From positions 1 through 19,101 of the forward strand of contig JAHHTE010000024.1 in NCBI GenBank assembly GCA_020024815.1: a DNA stretch of 19,101 nucleotides, read 5' to 3'. Both the position numbers and the translations under genes were made by a program. Within the stretch, counting starts at the first letter, position 1. Every line of letters starts with the position of its first letter. Shown here piece after piece: positions 6,264 through 13,065 of this stretch. Source of the DNA: Mailhella sp. GTDB lineage: Bacteria > Desulfobacterota > Desulfovibrionia > Desulfovibrionales > Desulfovibrionaceae. Under the pieces are notes generated by a model that saw only the letters and a list, made by a program, of their open reading frames with translations, was not told the DNA's origin and made no database searches.

Positions 6264-7532
6264 GTGCTTGATTTAAAGCTTATGCAAAAAGAACCTGAAC
6301 GTGTTGCAAAAGCCCTTAAAGACAGAAATTCATCTATTAGTATTGATGAATTTTTAAATTTAGATGCTCGTCGTCGTGCTGCATTAGCTGAAGTTGAAAC
6401 ATTAAAAAGCAAAAGAAATGCTGAATCAGCACAAGTAGCAAAAATGAAAAAAGCAGGGGAAGATGCTACTGCTCTTATGGCAGAACTTGGGCAACTTTCT
6501 GATAAAATAAAAAGCTTAGATATTGAAGCAGAAGCATTAAAATCTCAACAAGAAGATTTTATGCTTACAGTTCCTAATATTCCTGATGAGTCTGTTCCTT
6601 ATGGTAAAGATGAAAATGATAATGTGGAAGTTCATCGTTTTGGTGAGCCTACAAAATTTAATTTTGAAATAAAGGATCATGTTGATTTAGGTGCTAGATT
6701 TGGTCTTGATTTTGAACGTGCATCAAAATTATCAGGAACACGTTTTAGTGTTTCTATTGGAAAATTAGCTCGTTTAGAACGTGCTTTAATGAATTATTAT
6801 TTAGATGTTCAAACAACAGAATTTGGACATACTGAAGTATATGTTCCTTTACTTGTAACACGTAATACTATGAAAGGAACTGGACAATTACCAAAATTTG
6901 AAGAAGATTTATTTAAAATTGATGGTTGGGATCATTTTCTTATTCCAACAGCTGAAGTGCCTCTTACCAATTTACATGCTGGTGAAGTTTTAGATGAAGA
7001 TATGTTGCCAATTTGTTATACTGCTGCAACACCTTGTTTTAGATCTGAAGCTGGTGCTTATGGTAAAGATACCCGTGGTCTTATTCGTCAACACCAATTT
7101 ACAAAAGTAGAAATGGTACACTTTGCTCACCCTGAAAAATCATGGGAAGAACTTGAAAAAATGAGACGTTATGCTGAAACATTATTAGAACGTCTTGAAT
7201 TACCACATAGAACAATTACTCTTTGCACTGGTGATATGGGCTTTAGTTCTGCAAAAACTTATGATGTAGAAGTTTGGGTTCCTTCACAAAATACATATAG
7301 AGAAATTTCTTCTTGCTCTAACTGCATAGATTTCCAAGCTAGAAGAGCAAATATTAAATTTAAGCCTAAAGGTGGTGGAAAGGCAGAATATGTGCATACA
7401 TTAAATGGTTCTGGACTTCCTACTGGTCGCTCTTTAGTTGCAGTTATTGAAAATTATCAACAAGAAGATGGTTCTATCCGTGTTCCTGATGTATTAGTTC
7501 CTTACATGGGTGGAATGAAAATAATTAATTAA
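6264..7532 (+). CDS. serS: Seryl-tRNA synthetase
   Basis: Charges tRNA-Ser, and also tRNA-Sec where that exists. The 422 residues match bacterial SerRS. The N-terminal half (about 27-100) is the long antiparallel coiled-coil arm that grips the tRNA variable arm. The class II core shows the TAEVPL serine-binding motif (229-234), motif 2 (259-279, beginning FRSEAGAYGKDTRG) and motif 3 (NGSGLPTGR, 381-389). The start codon is GTG, chosen because a strong AAGGAGG (6252-6258) stands five bases before it and translation matches the family N-terminus (MLDLKLMQKEPE) exactly. It stands alone between divergent hisH and the dfx promoter region. No strong terminator follows; only a weak 7-bp dyad at 7538-7562 is seen. 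Confidence 0.97.
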   Translation: MLDLKLMQKEPERVAKALKDRNSSISIDEFLNLDARRRAALAEVETLKSKRNAESAQVAKMKKAGEDATALMAELGQLSDKIKSLDIEAEALKSQQEDFMLTVPNIPDESVPYGKDENDNVEVHRFGEPTKFNFEIKDHVDLGARFGLDFERASKLSGTRFSVSIGKLARLERALMNYYLDVQTTEFGHTEVYVPLLVTRNTMKGTGQLPKFEEDLFKIDGWDHFLIPTAEVPLTNLHAGEVLDEDMLPICYTAATPCFRSEAGAYGKDTRGLIRQHQFTKVEMVHFAHPEKSWEELEKMRRYAETLLERLELPHRTITLCTGDMGFSSAKTYDVEVWVPSQNTYREISSCSNCIDFQARRANIKFKPKGGGKAEYVHTLNGSGLPTGRSLVAVIENYQQEDGSIRVPDVLVPYMGGMKIIN

Positions 7533-7628
7533 AAAATCTAATTAATAAAGGTGAATAATTAGTCATAAAAATAACAAGCTATTTTTGAATTATTAGTATA
7601 GAATTGTTATAAAATTTTTATATAATTA

Positions 7629-7657
7629 TTTACCTTATAAAATTAGTATGTTATGAT
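7629..7657 (+). promoter_or_regulatory. Upstream candidate promoter for the oxygen-defence block
   Basis: TTTACC (7629-7634), a 17-bp spacer and TATGAT (7652-7657) with an extended TG two bases before it form a reasonable sigma-70-type promoter. It would give a leader of about 85 nt to dfx that contains the palindrome at 7700-7714. Confidence 0.35.
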
Positions 7658-7687
7658 ATAAGTTGTAAGTAAATTTTGTACTTTAAC

Positions 7688-7715
7688 TTGACTTTTTAGT
7701 AATAATCATTATTAT
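7688..7715 (+). promoter_or_regulatory. Candidate main promoter of dfx-rub(-roo-cydAB)
   Basis: TTGACT (7688-7693), a 16-bp spacer and TATTAT (7710-7715) each match the sigma-70 consensus at five of six positions. Transcription would start near 7722, about 25 nt before the dfx start codon. The palindrome at 7700-7714 lies across its spacer and -10 box. Confidence 0.5.
7700..7714. promoter_or_regulatory. Fur/PerR-like operator upstream of desulfoferrodoxin
   Basis: TAATAATCATTATTA is a perfect 7-1-7 palindrome. It differs from the Fur 7-1-7 consensus TGATAATNATTATCA at two symmetric positions, and from the PerR consensus TTATAATNATTATAA at two symmetric positions, so sequence alone cannot choose between the two. 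Its overlap with the -10 box fits repression by a metal- or peroxide-sensing Fur-family regulator. Confidence 0.5.
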
Positions 7716-7747
7716 TAATAGATAATCAAAACTTATTGGAGGAAATT

Positions 7748-8125
7748 ATGAATAATCTTCATGATATCTATAAATGTGAACACTGTGGAAATATTGTTGA
7801 AATTGTACGTGAAGGTAAAGCTCCGCTCATGTGCTGTGGTGAAAAAATGAAACACATGGCAGAAGGAACTTCTGACGGTGCTAAAGAAAAACACGTACCA
7901 GTGTTAGAAAAAACTGCAAATGGTTATAAAGTTACCGTTGGTTCTGATCTTCATGCTATGACTGAAGAACATTTTATTGAATGGATTGAACTTATTGCTG
8001 ATGGTGTAAGTTACAAAAAATTCTTAAAACCTGGTGATGCTCCTGTTGCAGAATTTGTTCTTGAAGCAAATGATGTATATGCTCGTGAATACTGTAATTT
8101 ACATGGTCTTTATAAATCATTATAA
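7748..8125 (+). CDS. dfx: Desulfoferrodoxin (superoxide reductase, two-centre type)
   Basis: Reduces superoxide to hydrogen peroxide without making O2, in the cytoplasm, with electrons from rubredoxin. The 125 residues hold both metal sites. Center I is the desulforedoxin-like Fe(Cys)4 site with C10, C13, C29 and C30. Center II is the Fe(His)4Cys catalytic site with H49, H69, H75, C116 and H119, plus the catalytic EKH lysine (K48). All ligands are present. The start is ATG 7748, five bases after GGAGGAA. A TTG four codons upstream would lie inside that ribosome-binding site and is rejected. It is the first gene of the block and is followed 52 bp later by rubredoxin, the arrangement known as rbo-rub in Desulfovibrio. 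Confidence 0.97.
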   Translation: MNNLHDIYKCEHCGNIVEIVREGKAPLMCCGEKMKHMAEGTSDGAKEKHVPVLEKTANGYKVTVGSDLHAMTEEHFIEWIELIADGVSYKKFLKPGDAPVAEFVLEANDVYAREYCNLHGLYKSL

Positions 8126-8177
8126 TTTTGATTTATAAAATAAAAAAATAATAAAAATAATATAACGGAGAAAAACA

Positions 8178-8336
8178 ATGGAAAAATACGTATGTGATGT
8201 TTGTGGCTATGAATATGATCCAGCAGCTGGTGATCCAGATAACGGTGTAGCAGAAGGCACTAAATTTGAAGATGTAAGCAATGATTGGGTATGTCCAATC
8301 TGTGGTGCACCTAAATCTCAATTTAGCCCTGCTTAA
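8178..8336 (+). CDS. rub: Rubredoxin
   Basis: A 52-residue electron carrier with one Fe(Cys)4 centre, beginning MEKYVCDVCGYEYDP and ending QFSPA. The ligands are C6 and C9 (CDVCGY) and C39 and C42 (CPICGAPK). The conserved aromatic core (Y4, Y11, Y13, F30, W37, F49) is intact. Length and sequence are those of canonical Desulfovibrio rubredoxin. The ATG has ACGGAG seven bases upstream. It lies between desulfoferrodoxin and the flavodiiron oxidase, both known rubredoxin partners, so it is expected to feed both. A stem-loop follows 17 bp after its stop codon. The gene is easily missed because of its size; the longer frame on the opposite strand here is spurious. Confidence 0.97.
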   Translation: MEKYVCDVCGYEYDPAAGDPDNGVAEGTKFEDVSNDWVCPICGAPKSQFSPA

Positions 8337-8353
8337 TTTAGATAGGTGATTTT

Positions 8354-8390
8354 TAAGAGATTCAAGTATATCTTGGATCTCTTATTTTAT
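8354..8390 (+). terminator. Stem-loop with T-tract between rub and roo
   Basis: TAAGAGATTCAAG (8354-8366) pairs with CTTGGATCTCTTA (8372-8384) over 13 bp, with one U-G pair and a TATAT loop, followed by TTTTAT. The short, broken T-tract suggests a partial terminator or an RNA-stabilising 3' structure that would make dfx-rub more abundant than roo. Confidence 0.6.
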
Positions 8391-8412
8391 AAAAATTTTG
8401 TATGAGGAAATT

Positions 8413-9621
8413 ATGCAACCTGTGCTTTTAAAAAATGATATTTACTGGGTAGGAGCTGTTGACTATAATTTACGCAACTTCCACCGTTATAGTCGTTCTC
8501 CAATGGGAAGTACCTATAATGCGTATCTTGTAAAAGATGAAAAAAATGTTCTTTTTGACACAGTAGATGAAGAGTATAGCGATGAGCTTTTGAAACGTAT
8601 TTCTGAGCTTATGGATCCATCTGAAATTGATTATATTGTTCTCAATCACATGGAAAAAGACCATGCTGGTAGTATTGAGCATATAGTTGAGGTTTGTAAG
8701 CCTGAAAAAATCTTTTGTTCTGTAATGGGTGAAAAATCATTAAAATCTCAGTTCAATACTGAAGGTTGGCCTATTCATGTTGTAAAAGATGGTGAGCGTT
8801 TAAATATTGGTAAAAGAAATATTACTTTTCTTGAAACTCGTATGCTCCACTGGCCAGATAGTATGGTTTCCTATCTTGAAGAAGATAAGATTTTAATTTC
8901 AAATGACGCTTTTGGTCAAAATGTTGCAACAAGTCGTCGTTTTGCTGATGAATATGAACGTCCTTTATTGCTCCAAGCAATGAAAGATTATTATTATAAT
9001 ATCATTCTTCCATATTCACCACTTGTTTTAAAAACTCTTGAAAGAGTAAAAAAACTTGGTATTGAAATTGATATTATTGCTCCTGATCATGGTCTTATCT
9101 TTAGAACAAAAGAAGATATTGAATTTCTTTTGAATACGTATGTTGAAATGGCAACACAACCTTATAAGCTTAATGCTGTTATTGCTTATGAATCTTTATG
9201 GGGTGCGTCTAAAAAAATGGCTTATGCTATTGGAGACGGTTTACAAAGTGTTGGTGTGCCATTTACGATTATTGATGCACAAGAAAATCATTGCAGTACT
9301 GTTATGAATGCTTTGGCAGACGCAAGTGCTTTGATTTTAGGTTCTTCTACAAGAAATAATATGCCTTTAGTAAACATGATTGGTCTTATGGCTCATGTTA
9401 AAGGTTTAAAACCCAAGAATTTAGTTGGTGCTGCTTTTGGTTCTTATGGTTGGTCTGGTGAATCACCAAAAGCAATTAATGATGAACTTGTTTCTATGGG
9501 TGTTGAAGTTGTTGCTGAACCTGTTCGTGCATATTTTGGACCAAGTGAAGCTGATTTAAAAGCTTGCTTTGAACTTGGTCAAAAAGTTGGTAATGCGTTA
9601 AAAGAAAAAGTTAACGCTTAG
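8413..9621 (+). CDS. roo: Flavodiiron protein, rubredoxin:oxygen oxidoreductase (ROO)
   Basis: Reduces O2 fully to water, and NO in some members, in the cytoplasm with electrons from rubredoxin. The 402 residues equal the D. gigas enzyme. The N-terminal metallo-beta-lactamase-like domain (1 to about 250) carries the diiron ligands H79, E81, D83, H146, D165 and H226, all at the D. gigas positions. The C-terminal flavodoxin domain (about 252-402) has the FMN phosphate loop YESLWGASKKMA and the GAFGSYGWSGES motif. The start is ATG 8413, five bases after GAGG; an upstream TTG overlaps that site. The product has no fused rubredoxin domain, consistent with the separate rubredoxin gene. It lies 76 bp after rub across a stem-loop and 68 bp before cydA. 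Confidence 0.97.
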   Translation: MQPVLLKNDIYWVGAVDYNLRNFHRYSRSPMGSTYNAYLVKDEKNVLFDTVDEEYSDELLKRISELMDPSEIDYIVLNHMEKDHAGSIEHIVEVCKPEKIFCSVMGEKSLKSQFNTEGWPIHVVKDGERLNIGKRNITFLETRMLHWPDSMVSYLEEDKILISNDAFGQNVATSRRFADEYERPLLLQAMKDYYYNIILPYSPLVLKTLERVKKLGIEIDIIAPDHGLIFRTKEDIEFLLNTYVEMATQPYKLNAVIAYESLWGASKKMAYAIGDGLQSVGVPFTIIDAQENHCSTVMNALADASALILGSSTRNNMPLVNMIGLMAHVKGLKPKNLVGAAFGSYGWSGESPKAINDELVSMGVEVVAEPVRAYFGPSEADLKACFELGQKVGNALKEKVNA

Positions 9622-9628
9622 TGTTTTT

Positions 9629-9670
9629 ACTCATACTCTTATTATAAATAGGAGTATGAGTTTTCTTTTA
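9629..9670 (+). terminator. Rho-independent terminator after roo
   Basis: ACTCATACTC (9629-9638) pairs with GAGTATGAGT (9652-9661), and the pairing extends inward to about 14 bp around a TATAA loop, followed by TTTTCTTTT. The end of the T-tract is only about 20 bp before the cydA start, so cydAB must rely on readthrough or on a promoter overlapping this hairpin. TATAAA at 9643-9648 could be a -10, but no -35 is evident. Confidence 0.8.
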
Positions 9671-9689
9671 ATTTTTTACTGGAGGGACT

Positions 9690-11024
9690 ATGGACGTTGT
9701 TCTCCTTTCAAGATTGCAATTTGCTGTTGCTGTATTTTTTCACTTTATTTTTGTTCCATTGACTTTGGGAATTACAGTTCTTCTTGCAATCATGGAAACA
9801 GCTTATGTGAGAACTGGTAATGAAATGTATAAAAGAATGGTAAAGTTTTGGGGAAAACTCTTTATCATTAACTTTGTGCTTGGTGTTGTTACTGGTATTA
9901 CTCTTGAATTCCAATTTGGTACTAACTGGTCAAAATATAGTAGCTTTGTTGGCGATATTTTTGGTTCTTTACTTGCTATTGAAGCAACTGTTGCATTTTT
10001 CCTTGAATCAACCTTTGTTGCTGTGTGGATTTTTGGTTGGGAAAAAGTAAGTAAAAAAATGCACTGTGTAGCTATTTGGCTTGTTGCTATTGCAAGTAAC
10101 GTATCCGCTCTTTGGATTATTTTAGCTAACGGTTTTATGCAAAATCCAGTTGGTTATGTAATGCGTAATGGCAGAGCAGAATTAGCTGATTTTATGGCTG
10201 TATTAACTAACCCTTATGGTTGGGGACAATATTTTCATACAGTATCAAGTGCATGGATGACAGCAGGTTTCTTTGTTCTTGGTATTTCTGCTTGGCATTT
10301 AATCCGTAAAAATGAAGTAGAAGTATTTAAAAATTCTGTTCGTTTTGCAGCTCCATTTACACTTGTTTTAGCTATTTTGGTTGCATTATTTGGACACCAT
10401 CAAGGTAATAATGTTGCAACATATCAACCTGCAAAATTAGCTGCTATGGAATCACATTGGGAAACACAAACTCAAGCTCCTATGTATGCTTTAGTATGGC
10501 CAGATGAAGAAAATAGCAAAAATGCTGTTGAAGCAATTAAAATTCCTGGTTTACTTAGTTTCTTAGCATATAATGATTTTGATGCTGAAGTAAAAGGTTT
10601 GGCAGATTTTCCAAAAGAAGATCGTCCTCCTGTACTTTTAACTTTCTTATCATTCCGTTTCATGGTTGCACTTGGAATATTATTTATTCTTCTTTCCTTC
10701 CTTGCATATTGGAAACGTGAAGATTTAGGTAAATACCCATTACTTTGTAAAGCATTGACATATACAATTCCACTTCCATATATTACTATTATGGCAGGTT
10801 GGATGCTTGCAGAAGTAGGTCGTCAACCTTGGATTGTATATAACATTATGCGTACTAAAGATGCTGTTTCTCCTGTACCAGCTTCTAGTGTTGCAATTTC
10901 TTTACTTAGCTTTATTGTAATTTATTCTTTACTTGGTATTTTAGATATTTATCTTCTTATAAAATATGCTCGTAAAGGTCCTAAACCTGCAGAAGAAGCA
11001 GAAGTAACAGAAGGAGCTGCATAA
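9690..11024 (+). CDS. cydA: Cytochrome bd quinol oxidase subunit I (short Q-loop form)
   Basis: The catalytic subunit of the membrane quinol:O2 oxidoreductase, binding hemes b558, b595 and d. The 444 residues show about nine membrane helices. The heme ligands seen are H18 (b595), H183 and M372 (b558), with conserved E98 and E106 on the proton/heme-d side. GRQPW (377-381) is the family signature. The quinol-binding Q-loop contains K249 and E254 in QPAKLAAMESHWETQ. The Q-loop lacks the C-terminal insertion of the E. coli type, which explains the shorter length. The ATG has GGAGGG upstream. Its stop overlaps the cydB start by one base (TAATG). High oxygen affinity makes this enzyme an oxygen scavenger in strict anaerobes and in microaerobic gut bacteria. 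Confidence 0.97.
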   Translation: MDVVLLSRLQFAVAVFFHFIFVPLTLGITVLLAIMETAYVRTGNEMYKRMVKFWGKLFIINFVLGVVTGITLEFQFGTNWSKYSSFVGDIFGSLLAIEATVAFFLESTFVAVWIFGWEKVSKKMHCVAIWLVAIASNVSALWIILANGFMQNPVGYVMRNGRAELADFMAVLTNPYGWGQYFHTVSSAWMTAGFFVLGISAWHLIRKNEVEVFKNSVRFAAPFTLVLAILVALFGHHQGNNVATYQPAKLAAMESHWETQTQAPMYALVWPDEENSKNAVEAIKIPGLLSFLAYNDFDAEVKGLADFPKEDRPPVLLTFLSFRFMVALGILFILLSFLAYWKREDLGKYPLLCKALTYTIPLPYITIMAGWMLAEVGRQPWIVYNIMRTKDAVSPVPASSVAISLLSFIVIYSLLGILDIYLLIKYARKGPKPAEEAEVTEGAA

Positions 11025-12058
11025 TGAGTATTGAATTTTTACTTGGCATTTGGTTCTTTTTATGGGCTTTACTTTGGGCTATCTATTTTATGTTAGATGG
11101 TTTTGATCTTGGTATGGCAACCTTAATGCCTTTCCTTGCAAAAAATGATGATGAAAAAAGAACTATTTATAATGCTTCTGGCCCTTTTTGGGACGGTAAT
11201 GAAGTTTGGCTTATTACCGCTGGTGGTGTAACATTTGCAGCATTTCCACTTGCTTATGCTGTAATGTTTAGTGCTTTATATGCACCTTTACTTCTTCTTT
11301 TATTTGCACTTATCTTCCGTGCTGTTGCTTTTGAATTTAGAAGTAAAATTGATAGTCCAGCTTGGACAAAACTTTGTGATGCAACATTAGTTATCGGTTC
11401 TTTTGTTCCAGCTTTATTACTTGGTGTTGCTTTTGCAAACCTTTTCATGGGTATTCCTATTGATGAAAATGGGGTATATCATGGTAACATTTTAATGCTT
11501 CTTAATCCTTATGGTTTAGCAGGTGGTATTTTATTTGTACTTATTTTCTGCTTACATGGTGCATTATGGTTACGCTTTAAAGCTGAAGGTGATTTAGCAG
11601 AACGTGCTAGAGTAGCTTCTCATATTTTATGGTATTTAGTGCTTGCTGCAGTAATTGCATTTTTAGCTCTTACTAATATTTATACTGAAATTTTAGTAAA
11701 TATTTCAAAATCACCATTTATTTATGCATTTTTAGCTCTTGCTGTACTTGGTCTTTTAGGTGTTCGTTTTAACATGAACGGTAGACCTATTGGGGCTTGG
11801 GCTTGCAGTGCTATATTTATTGTATGCTTAACTTTATTTGCAGTGCTTGGTATGTTCCCAAATATTATTATTTCAAGCATTGATCCTGCTTATAGTATTA
11901 CAGTATTCAATGGTGCATCAAGTCAACTTACTCTTACAATTATGTTTGTAGTTGTTCTTCTTGGTGTTCCTGTTGTTATTGGTTATCAAGCTTGGGTTTA
12001 TTGGGTATTTTCACATAAAATTACTGCAAAAGAACTTGCTTCTGATCATGCATATTAA
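11024..12058 (+). CDS. cydB: Cytochrome bd quinol oxidase subunit II
   Basis: The second structural subunit of the bd oxidase, with no heme ligands of its own in most members; it holds the CydA pseudo-symmetric fold. The 344 residues form about nine membrane helices. The N-terminal signature YFMLDGFDLGMATLMPF (about 21-37, with D25 and D28) and GPFWDGNEVWL (53-63, with D57) are the conserved CydB motifs. AAGGAG (11011-11016) inside the end of cydA serves as ribosome-binding site, and the start codon overlaps the cydA stop, so the two are translationally coupled. I find no small cydX-like gene after it; a terminator follows at once. The cydDC export genes needed for assembly are not in the window. 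Confidence 0.97.
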   Translation: MSIEFLLGIWFFLWALLWAIYFMLDGFDLGMATLMPFLAKNDDEKRTIYNASGPFWDGNEVWLITAGGVTFAAFPLAYAVMFSALYAPLLLLLFALIFRAVAFEFRSKIDSPAWTKLCDATLVIGSFVPALLLGVAFANLFMGIPIDENGVYHGNILMLLNPYGLAGGILFVLIFCLHGALWLRFKAEGDLAERARVASHILWYLVLAAVIAFLALTNIYTEILVNISKSPFIYAFLALAVLGLLGVRFNMNGRPIGAWACSAIFIVCLTLFAVLGMFPNIIISSIDPAYSITVFNGASSQLTLTIMFVVVLLGVPVVIGYQAWVYWVFSHKITAKELASDHAY

Positions 12059-12081
12059 TATTATCCAAGCATAAAATTTAT

Positions 12082-12110
12082 AAAGGGAGATTTAATATCT
12101 CCCTTTTTTT
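12082..12110 (+). terminator. Rho-independent terminator of cydAB
   Basis: AAAGGGAGAT (12082-12091) pairs perfectly with ATCTCCCTTT (12097-12106) around a TTAAT loop and runs into T7. It starts 23 bp after the cydB stop codon and is the strongest terminator in the window. Confidence 0.9.
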
Positions 12111-12123
12111 ATAGGTTAGTATT

Positions 12124-12186
12124 TTTTTGAGAGGAGAACTTTTGAAAAAGTTCCCTTCTCAAACTCTCCCTTCAAAACTTTTTAAT
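12124..12186 (-). repeat. Dispersed intergenic hairpin repeat, copy 3 (inverted)
   Basis: In reverse complement it starts AAAAAGTTTTGAAGGGAGAG and ends AAGTTCTCCTCTC, matching copies 1 and 2. Read on the plus strand, as in cydB readthrough RNA, GAGAGGAGAACTTTT pairs with AAAAGTTCCCTTCTC with one mismatch. The outer stem differs in sequence from the GGGGG/CCCCC of copy 1 but still pairs. It lies just past the cydB terminator. Confidence 0.75.
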
Positions 12187-12187
12187 C

Positions 12188-12219
12188 CAAAAGCTCTTTT
12201 ATGTATAAAAGAGCTTTTG
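12188..12219. terminator. Long hairpin, possible bidirectional terminator
   Basis: CAAAAGCTCTTTTAT (12188-12202) and ATAAAAGAGCTTTTG (12205-12219) are exact inverted copies separated by two bases, so about 14 bp can pair around a 4-nt loop. It lies between convergent cydB and the HPP-family gene, the usual place for a shared terminator. The T-tracts are short. Confidence 0.5.
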
Positions 12220-12499
12220 TTGTTATTTAGGTAGAATAAAAGTATTTGCCGTTTAAATGGGAATGAAAATTATAAAATAAGAATGTTTTTTGGGGATCTA
12301 TTTAATATGTTTTTTTATAATCAAATAATAGTTGTCTCTGATAAAAGACAGTAAATTTTATCAGTAGAGAAAGAAGTTTAAATATTATAGATATAAATAG
12401 AAAAATAATTTAATAATATATGTTAGTTAATTTTTGTGAAGAAATAAAAAGTTTTCCCCCTAAAAATTTAAATATAATAAAAATTTTGTTTTAAGAAAA
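12220..12499. other. Intergenic AT-rich stretch between convergent units
   Basis: About 280 bp with no plausible gene on either strand. It holds a 9-bp dyad, CTGATAAAA (12338-12346) against TTTTATCAG (12356-12364), and the partial repeat at 12446-12466. Nothing else is recognised. Confidence 0.5.
12446..12466 (+). repeat. Partial copy of the dispersed repeat
   Basis: AAAAAGTTTTCCCCCTAAAA matches the 3' part of copy 1, where the same TTTTCCCCCTAAAA occurs at 131-144. It has no left arm and cannot form the full hairpin. It lies about 35 bp past the stop codon of the HPP-family gene. Confidence 0.5.
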
Positions 12500-13057
12500 T
12501 TATATCCAAAATCTTGGGTATTGGCGTGATTTTGGAATATTATTAAAAATGATACCACACATAATAAGCATAATTGAATTGGTGAGACATGGAACAAAAG
12601 CAAATAAGTATCCTAAATTTGTAATGCTTTCACCACCAATAACAGCAAGAAGGGCAGTAGCACCTCCTGGAGGGTGTATTGTTTTAGTTGCGTGCATGGC
12701 AAGCATGGTGCACATAACAGCAATGGCACAAGCAAAAATTTCAGTTTCACGAAAAAGTATAAGAGCAGTAACACCACATAAAGCAGCAATAAAATGTCCA
12801 CCTATAACATTTCTTGGTTGGGCATAAATACTGTTAGGTAAACCAAATATCATAATTGTACTGGCTCCAACAGGTGCAACAAAAAGAGGTTGTTCGGTGA
12901 AAAGGTGTTGTGAGCTTGTATCAATAAAAGAAATAAGAACAATAGTAACAAAGCAACCTAAGCTTGACCAAAAAATTTCTGAAAAATTTTCATGCTTGGG
13001 ACATTTATCATAACCACGCATTTTTTTTGTGTATTGTGATAAAAAATTATTTTTCAT
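12500..13057 (-). CDS. HPP-family integral membrane protein
   Basis: A 185-residue inner-membrane protein with four or five hydrophobic segments (roughly 29-48, 59-75, 86-103, 107-124, 148-172). The signature HPPGGA (128-133, within KTIHPPGGATALLAVIGG) names the family, and QPRNVIGGH (80-88) and APVGAS (61-66) are also conserved. HPP proteins are poorly characterised; plant and cyanobacterial relatives have been linked to nitrite transport, but that role should not be assumed here. It begins eight bases after the pseudouridine synthase gene, with no clear Shine-Dalgarno sequence, and is the last gene of murI-truA-rluA-HPP. The family is clear; the function is unknown. Confidence 0.88.
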   Translation of the reverse strand: MKNNFLSQYTKKMRGYDKCPKHENFSEIFWSSLGCFVTIVLISFIDTSSQHLFTEQPLFVAPVGASTIMIFGLPNSIYAQPRNVIGGHFIAALCGVTALILFRETEIFACAIAVMCTMLAMHATKTIHPPGGATALLAVIGGESITNLGYLFAFVPCLTNSIMLIMCGIIFNNIPKSRQYPRFWI

Positions 13058-13065
13058 GGCTTTAT

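Noticed and set aside
7736..7747. TTG start for desulfoferrodoxin
   Set aside because: The TTG falls inside or beside the GGAGGAA ribosome-binding site; ATG 7748 gives the family N-terminus and metal-ligand numbering.
8133..8321. Minus-strand open frame of 62 codons
   Set aside because: It is antisense to the rubredoxin gene, whose four cysteine ligands and ribosome-binding site make the plus-strand gene certain.
8398..8412. TTG start for ROO
   Set aside because: It precedes and overlaps the GAGGAA ribosome-binding site; ATG 8413 gives exactly the 402-residue family length.
9708..9914. Minus-strand frame within cydA
   Set aside because: It is antisense to conserved cydA codons and has no ribosome-binding site or recognisable domain.
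86..12466. CRISPR array or insertion-sequence ends made from the repeat copies
   Set aside because: Copies are kilobases apart, differ in sequence and orientation, lack regular spacers and target-site duplications, and no transposase is nearby.
12549..12827. Plus-strand open frame of 92 codons opposite the HPP-family gene
   Set aside because: It is a shadow: the minus-strand frame carries the HPPGGA motif and membrane helices, while this one resembles no protein family.
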